Shown here: positions 49,864 to 54,537 of the stretch, piece by piece
Layout of the letters: each line of letters begins with the position of its first letter
Numbering within the stretch: position 1 is the stretch's first letter
NCBI GenBank assembly: GCA_902363455.1
Contig: CABJAC010000009.1
Span: 1 to 54,537, forward strand
Direction of reading: 5' to 3'
Length of the DNA: 54,537 nucleotides
Source: Caryophanales bacterium
GTDB lineage: Bacteria > Bacillota > Bacilli > Exiguobacteriales > Exiguobacteriaceae
The notes under the pieces: generated by a model
The model's input: the letters and a program-made list of their open reading frames with translations, nothing else
The model's database searches: none
Told to the model about the DNA's origin: nothing
Program-made: the position numbers and the translations under genes

Positions 49864-52311
49864 TTATTCGGTCGTTGCCGGTTCAGCTTGATGACGACGG
49901 ACGATGAATTCTCCATCTTCGACATCAAGTGCCACCCGCTCACCTTTTTGAATATCACCGGCAAGCAAGGCTTCTGACAAACGATCCTCTGCTTCCCGTT
50001 GAAGGGCACGACGGATTGGACGGGCTCCGTATTCCGGATCATATCCGATATCCGCGATTTTCGAGAGCGCGGCCGGTGTCAACTCGAAGTGAACTTGTTG
50101 TTCAGCAAGTCGTTGTTCCAGTGTTTTCGCCATCAACTTCACAATTTCTTCGATGTGTTTCTTCTCAAGTGAGTGGAAGACGATTGTTTCGTCAATCCGG
50201 TTCAAGAATTCAGGACGGAAGGCTTTTTTCAGCTCATCCATGACTTTCCCCTTCATGTCTGTATACTCACGATCCGTATCATCCGAAACCGCAAAACCAA
50301 CGTATTTGTTGCGTTTGAGTGCACTTGCTCCGACGTTTGACGTCATGATAATGATCGTATTTCGGAAGTCGACTGTCCGACCTTTTGAATCCGTCAAGCG
50401 ACCATCGTCAAGCACTTGAAGTAGAATGTTGAAGACTTCAGGGTGTGCTTTCTCAATTTCATCGAGCAAGATGACGGAGTATGGTTTCCGGCGCACTTTC
50501 TCCGTTAACTGACCGCCTTCTTCATATCCGACATATCCCGGAGGAGAACCGACAAGACGACTTGTCGCGTGTTTCTCCATGTACTCGGACATATCGATCC
50601 GGATGATGGCGTCCTCGTCACCGAACATCGCTTCCGCGACTGCCCGGGCAAGTTCCGTTTTACCGACACCGGTTGGTCCGAGGAAAATGAATGAACCGAT
50701 CGGACGTTTTGGATCTTTTAGGCCCGCCCGTGCACGACGAATGGCTTTTGAAATTGATTTAACAGCTTCGTTTTGACCGATGACACGTCCATGAAGAATT
50801 TCTTCGAGACGCAATAAGCGGTCCGTCTCTTCTTCTGCAATCTTCGTGACCGGAACACCTGTCCAGTTCGCGACGACTTGTGCGATGTCGTCTTTCGTCA
50901 CTTCTAGTTTTTCATTGCCTTGCTTATTCTGCCATTCTTCTTTTAAGCGTTCCAATTCATCTCGTAATTTTTGTTCCGTGTCACGGAGACCGGCTGCTTT
51001 TTCGAATTCCTGACTTTGAACGGCTTCGTCTTTATCTTTACGAATCCCTTCAAGTTTCGCTTCTACTTCTTTTAAGTTCGGTGGTGCTGTATATGAGCGT
51101 AAACGGACTTTTGAAGCCGCTTCGTCAATCAAATCGATTGCTTTATCCGGTAGGAAACGGTCTGAGATATAACGGTCCGAGAGTGTTACGGCTTCTTGGA
51201 TCGCTTCATCCGTGATGGTGACCCGGTGGTGTGCTTCATAACGGTCACGAAGACCAAACAAGATTTGTGTCGCTTCATTCGTCGTCGGCTCAGCAACTTG
51301 GATCGGTTGGAAACGACGTTCGAGTGCCGCATCTTTTTCGATGTATTTCCGGTACTCATCCAGCGTTGTCGCTCCGATACATTGGAGTTCACCACGAGCG
51401 AGTGACGGCTTGAGGATGTTCGAGGCATCAATCGCCCCTTCCGCTCCACCGGCACCGATTAACGTGTGCAACTCATCGATGAAGAGAATGATGTTTCCAG
51501 CCTGGCGAATCTCGTCCATGACTTTTTTCAAACGATCTTCAAACTCACCACGGTACTTCGTTCCCGCAACGAGTGTCCCCATATCGAGTACCATGACGCG
51601 TTTATTCCGTAACGTCTCCGGCACTTCGTTATTGATGATTTGTTGGGCAAGCCCTTCAACGACTGCTGTTTTACCAACACCCGGTTCTCCGATCAAGACC
51701 GGATTGTTTTTTGTGCGGCGACTTAAGACTTCAATGACCCGTTGGATTTCTTTGGCACGACCGATGACTGGGTCAAGGCGTGTCTCACGTGCCTGTTGCG
51801 TCAAGTCACGTGCTAAACCGTCAAGCGTCGGTGTTGCGACACCTGAGCCGGCTTGTGAGGCGTTTGCTGTCGTTTCGCTGTTCCCAAGTAACTGAAGTAC
51901 TTGTTGACGGGCTTTTGAAAGGCTGATCCCGAGATTGTTCAAGACACGTGCTGCGACACCTTCTCCTTCACGGATTAAACCGAGTAAGAGGTGCTCCGTT
52001 CCAACGTACGAGTGACCGAGTTTACGGGCCTCGTCCATCGAAAGTTCGATGACTTTTTTCGCACGTGGTGTATAGTGAATCGTTGTCGCACCATCTTGAC
52101 CGCGACCAATTAAAGCTTCAACTTCCATTTGAATCTTATCTGAACTGAGTCCGAGTGCTGTTAAGGCTTTTGCCGCAATCCCGTCTCCTTCACGTACAAG
52201 TCCGAGTAAAATGTGTTCTGTCCCGATATTATGGTGACCAAGACGTACCGCTTCTTCCTGTGCAAGTGCGAGTACGCGTTGAGCACGTTCTGTGAATCGT
52301 CCAAACATCAT
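49864..52311 (-). CDS. clpC: AAA+ unfoldase ClpC
   Basis: 815 residues. Two N-terminal Clp repeats (about 1-145), AAA domain 1 (GEPGVGKT near 210), a middle domain with a UVR-like coiled-coil segment (about 420-455), AAA domain 2 (GPTGVGKT near 545) and the VGFAV ClpP-docking region. With ClpP and McsB it degrades arginine-phosphorylated proteins. The start (MMFGRF) overlaps the mcsB stop (TAATG) with GGAGG 9 bases before it. Confidence 0.98.
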   Translation of the reverse strand: MMFGRFTERAQRVLALAQEEAVRLGHHNIGTEHILLGLVREGDGIAAKALTALGLSSDKIQMEVEALIGRGQDGATTIHYTPRAKKVIELSMDEARKLGHSYVGTEHLLLGLIREGEGVAARVLNNLGISLSKARQQVLQLLGNSETTANASQAGSGVATPTLDGLARDLTQQARETRLDPVIGRAKEIQRVIEVLSRRTKNNPVLIGEPGVGKTAVVEGLAQQIINNEVPETLRNKRVMVLDMGTLVAGTKYRGEFEDRLKKVMDEIRQAGNIILFIDELHTLIGAGGAEGAIDASNILKPSLARGELQCIGATTLDEYRKYIEKDAALERRFQPIQVAEPTTNEATQILFGLRDRYEAHHRVTITDEAIQEAVTLSDRYISDRFLPDKAIDLIDEAASKVRLRSYTAPPNLKEVEAKLEGIRKDKDEAVQSQEFEKAAGLRDTEQKLRDELERLKEEWQNKQGNEKLEVTKDDIAQVVANWTGVPVTKIAEEETDRLLRLEEILHGRVIGQNEAVKSISKAIRRARAGLKDPKRPIGSFIFLGPTGVGKTELARAVAEAMFGDEDAIIRIDMSEYMEKHATSRLVGSPPGYVGYEEGGQLTEKVRRKPYSVILLDEIEKAHPEVFNILLQVLDDGRLTDSKGRTVDFRNTIIIMTSNVGASALKRNKYVGFAVSDDTDREYTDMKGKVMDELKKAFRPEFLNRIDETIVFHSLEKKHIEEIVKLMAKTLEQRLAEQQVHFELTPAALSKIADIGYDPEYGARPIRRALQREAEDRLSEALLAGDIQKGERVALDVEDGEFIVRRHQAEPATTE

Positions 52312-53384
52312 TACGCAAAACCTCCTTGTGTGTGATCCCTGTTTGTCTGTTCGGTTAACATCTCACGAATGACTGTCGCTCGTTCGATGTCCCGTTCTCT
52401 TGATGTTAATTGTTTCCCGAAATGCTTTTGTAGAAAACCTGTTTGTAGTGATACAAGCAAATGATGGAACAAGTTTGGCGGCAAAGTGACGGCCAATCCT
52501 AGGCTGTCTGCCAAACGGACATCAGATAAGCGTTCGGTTGCTTCCCGCGCCGTAATCAAACGTGCCGATTTTAAGATGCCGTACGACCGGTAAAGTCGGT
52601 CTTCTAGTTCTTCTTGATACATCTCCAATAATCCTTTTCTTGCAGCCTGTTCTGCTTCAATTAATGCTTCGACGGCAAATTGATAATCAGTAATCAGCAT
52701 GTCTTCACTGGCTCCAAGCGTCCGTTGATTCGACAGTTGAAACATTCGCCCGGAAGCATCGCTGCCTTCACCGTACCGTCCACGAATCGCAAAACCTAGC
52801 TGCCGCAAGTGTTTGATATACCCTTGAATCTGATTCGTCAACACGAGTCCCGGTAAATGCAACATAACGGATGCCCGAAGACCTGTCCCGACGTTACTCG
52901 GACACGTCGTCAAATAACCGAGTGTATCATCAAAAGCGATTTTAAACCGTTCACTGATCAAACGATCCACTTGTTTTGCCACCCGGAATGCTTCTTCTAA
53001 TTGCAGCCCCGGTAAAAGGGTTTGAATCCGGAAATGATCTTCCTCATTCACCATGACACTGATCTGTTCATCCTCGCTGACGAAAAGTCCGGTCCGTGGA
53101 TGTGTCGCAAGAGCAGGACTGATTAAATGCTTTTCTACTAAAGCAGTTCTGGTCAACGCATCGACTTGATCGACCCGTCCGAACTGAAATCCTTTTAACC
53201 CTGACAATTGGCGTTCCGTTTCGTCAATCAAAGCGTTTGCTTGATTTTCTGGCATTCTGGTCGAAAAAGGATAATGTGCCACGTTTCGGGCCAGTCGAAT
53301 CCGTGTTGAAACTACAATATCATCATACGGAGCTTGCTGATCCATCTTTTCGCTGAGGGGGTGCGTTAAAAGTTGCTCAAACAT
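52311..53384 (-). CDS. mcsB: Protein arginine kinase McsB
   Basis: 357 residues, start [13 protein letters not shown] after GGAGGAGG. Phosphagen-kinase fold: STRIRLARN near the N terminus and [18 protein letters not shown] (catalytic loop, about 160-177). It phosphorylates arginines of CtsR and damaged proteins to mark them for ClpCP. It overlaps mcsA by 8 bases and clpC by one. Confidence 0.96.
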   Translation of the reverse strand: MFEQLLTHPLSEKMDQQAPYDDIVVSTRIRLARNVAHYPFSTRMPENQANALIDETERQLSGLKGFQFGRVDQVDALTRTALVEKHLISPALATHPRTGLFVSEDEQISVMVNEEDHFRIQTLLPGLQLEEAFRVAKQVDRLISERFKIAFDDTLGYLTTCPSNVGTGLRASVMLHLPGLVLTNQIQGYIKHLRQLGFAIRGRYGEGSDASGRMFQLSNQRTLGASEDMLITDYQFAVEALIEAEQAARKGLLEMYQEELEDRLYRSYGILKSARLITAREATERLSDVRLADSLGLAVTLPPNLFHHLLVSLQTGFLQKHFGKQLTSRERDIERATVIREMLTEQTNRDHTQGGFA

Positions 53385-53805
53385 GGCGCAAATCCTCCTC
53401 CACATCAACAATTTGTTGCTTGATCAGTTCAGCTTCCTCATAGTCTTCTGATAAAATCTTTCGGTTCAACTGTTCTTTTAATCGACTCAGCTGTTGAGAC
53501 AGTCGTTTTTCAACTGACTCTTCTTCCGGTCGTGAACCATAGTGTTTTGTATGACCATGCTGGAACTGACGAATCATTCCGTCTACTTCTTCTTTAAAAA
53601 ATGAATAGCATGTCGCACAGCCAACTTTTCGTATATGCAAAAGATGTTGGCGTGTCATTCCACATGAAGGACAGGCGGTTTCTTGATAGGTTTTCGCGAG
53701 TTCTTTTACACAAACGGAACAAAGAATTCGTTCTGTTCCGTCTTGGTCTTGTGGAAGTTTGACACGGACGACGGCTTCTCTTTCACCACACCGTTGACAA
53801 CGCAT
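53377..53805 (-). CDS. mcsA: McsB activator McsA
   Basis: 142 residues from the ATG at 53805, 6 bases after GGGAGGG; an ATG two codons earlier abuts the site. Four CxxC pairs (C3/C6, C29/C32, C45/C48, C63/C66) form zinc modules and a C-terminal UVR motif spans about 103-137. McsA activates McsB and senses oxidative or metal stress. It is shorter than the ~185 residues usual in B. subtilis; all CxxC pairs are nevertheless present. Confidence 0.94.
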   Translation of the reverse strand: MRCQRCGEREAVVRVKLPQDQDGTERILCSVCVKELAKTYQETACPSCGMTRQHLLHIRKVGCATCYSFFKEEVDGMIRQFQHGHTKHYGSRPEEESVEKRLSQQLSRLKEQLNRKILSEDYEEAELIKQQIVDVEEDLRHV

Positions 53806-53821
53806 ACGCATCCCTCCCGTA

Positions 53822-54277
53822 TCACAGCCGTTTAATCGTTTGTAAAATAATCTGCATCAAATGAGCACGCATCCTCCGCTGATCTTCAAGTCCCATCGGC
53901 AGGCTTTCCTTTTGTAACAAGGATTGAATTAAAATAGCTTCTCGTCGCGTTAAAAGTTGCTCATTCACCAAACGAATCAGGTAATCTTCCGCCGTTTGTT
54001 CTGTTAGATCGTTCTCAATCCAACGACTCATCTCATTTAGTAAATCATGACTATCTAAAATCACGATTTTTTGAATTCGGATGTATCCGCCTCCGCCACG
54101 TTTACTCTCGACAAAATACCCTTTTTCAATCGTAAACCGGGTATTGATGACATAGTTAATTTGCGAAGGAACACAATCAAAGCGCTCAGCAATTTCTTGA
54201 CGTTTGATTTCAATTTTTTTCTCATCATGTAAAATTTGCTTTAAATAGGCTTCGATGATATCTGTGATGTTTTGCAT
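53822..54277 (-). CDS. ctsR: Transcriptional repressor CtsR
   Basis: 151 residues, start MQNITDIIEAYLKQIL after AGAGGTGG. The winged helix-turn-helix DNA-binding domain includes CVPSQINYVINTRFT and the wing ESKRGGGGYIRI, whose glycine-rich loop is the heat sensor in the family. It represses clp genes; heat or McsB releases it. A CtsR box overlaps the 5' end of its own leader. Confidence 0.97.
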   Translation of the reverse strand: MQNITDIIEAYLKQILHDEKKIEIKRQEIAERFDCVPSQINYVINTRFTIEKGYFVESKRGGGGYIRIQKIVILDSHDLLNEMSRWIENDLTEQTAEDYLIRLVNEQLLTRREAILIQSLLQKESLPMGLEDQRRMRAHLMQIILQTIKRL

Positions 54278-54289
54278 GGGCACCACCTC

Positions 54290-54306
54290 TCTGACCATCT
54301 TTGACT
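54290..54306 (-). promoter_or_regulatory. CtsR operator
   Basis: AGTCAAA-GAT-GGTCAGA: the direct heptad repeat of CtsR (RGTCAAANANRGTCAAA), with one mismatch in the second half. It lies just downstream of the predicted transcription start, so autoregulation is expected. Confidence 0.85.
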
Positions 54307-54324
54307 ATTATTTGATTTAATAGT
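54304..54324 (-). repeat. Inverted repeat over the ctsR promoter -10
   Basis: ACTATTA-AATCAAA-TAATAGT, a perfect 7-bp inverted repeat. It covers the -10 and the first bases of the CtsR heptad. It may be a second operator or chance in an A/T-rich region. Confidence 0.45.
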
Positions 54325-54348
54325 AATCATCTTAAAAGTGAATTGCAA
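54320..54348 (-). promoter_or_regulatory. Promoter of ctsR-mcsA-mcsB-clpC
   Basis: -35 TTGCAA (54343-54348), a 17-bp spacer, -10 TACTAT (54320-54325). The CtsR box follows directly. Confidence 0.65.
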
Positions 54349-54376
54349 CCATTTAGTCTTTTCGTTCCGGATACAC

Positions 54377-54409
54377 AAAAAAAGCCGACCTGCATTTGCA
54401 GATCGGCTT
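54377..54409 (-). terminator. Rho-independent terminator of the upstream rRNA operon
   Basis: AAGCCGATCTGC-AAAT-GCAGGTCGGCTT (one G-T pair) followed by seven T on the minus strand, just after the 5S gene. Confidence 0.93.
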
Positions 54410-54417
54410 CTTCACTT

Positions 54418-54533
<116 letters not shown>

Positions 54534-54537
54534 CGAC

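Noticed and set aside
51341..51895. Open frame of 184 codons on the plus strand in clpC
   Set aside because: Antisense to the first AAA domain of clpC; no initiation signals.

Overview
The window is the large translation/transcription housekeeping region that lies between two rRNA operons in Bacillales. It opens with the 5' end of a 16S rRNA gene (minus strand) and closes with a 5S rRNA gene (also minus), and every gene but one is on the minus strand, so it should be read from high to low coordinates. Gene order matches the Bacillus subtilis region from ctsR to kbaA almost gene for gene. The 16S 5' sequence, the protein sequences, the moderate base composition, and SigH and KbaA without the neighbouring sporulation genes together suggest Exiguobacterium or a close relative. 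That placement is an inference and was not checked against a database.

Layout in the direction of transcription. (1) 5S rRNA and its terminator, then the CtsR-controlled protein quality operon ctsR-mcsA-mcsB-clpC, ending in a strong terminator. (2) radA, then yacL (PIN-TRAM membrane protein), ispD, ispF and gltX; disA, which sits between radA and yacL in B. subtilis, is absent. (3) A cysteine T-box leader, then the overlapping genes cysE-cysS-mrnC-rlmB-rae1, a terminator, and sigH with its own promoter. (4) rpmG-secE-nusG, rplK-rplA, rplJ-rplL, rsmC and rpoB-rpoC. This part carries an L10 leader with attenuator and two similar candidate L1-binding leaders. (5) The str operon rplGB-rpsL-rpsG-fusA-tuf, then the S10-spc-alpha supercluster from rpsJ to rplQ, including secY, adk, map, infA and rpoA. 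(6) The ECF vitamin transporter core ecfA1-ecfA2-ecfT, truA, and an L13-leader-controlled rplM-rpsI operon. (7) A small variable segment: a plus-strand two-helix membrane protein and a divergent endolysin-like M15C peptidase, then salA (Mrp-type ATPase), kbaA, a terminator, and tandem promoters of the next rRNA operon.

The genes supply ribosomal proteins, the RNA polymerase core, elongation factors and secretion components, with several sites where a ribosomal protein probably represses its own mRNA (L13, L10, probably L1). The CtsR and T-box switches add stress and cysteine responses.

No mobile element, CRISPR array, tRNA gene or unknown multi-gene system was seen. The points most worth checking are the zinc-free S14 paralogue inside the spc operon, the paired L1-like leaders, possible debris of a KOW-domain gene between map and infA, the signal-less endolysin-like peptidase beside a two-helix membrane protein, perfect hairpins in several operon gaps, three tetraloop hairpins in the rRNA leader, and a promoter placed upstream of a terminator before rpmG.
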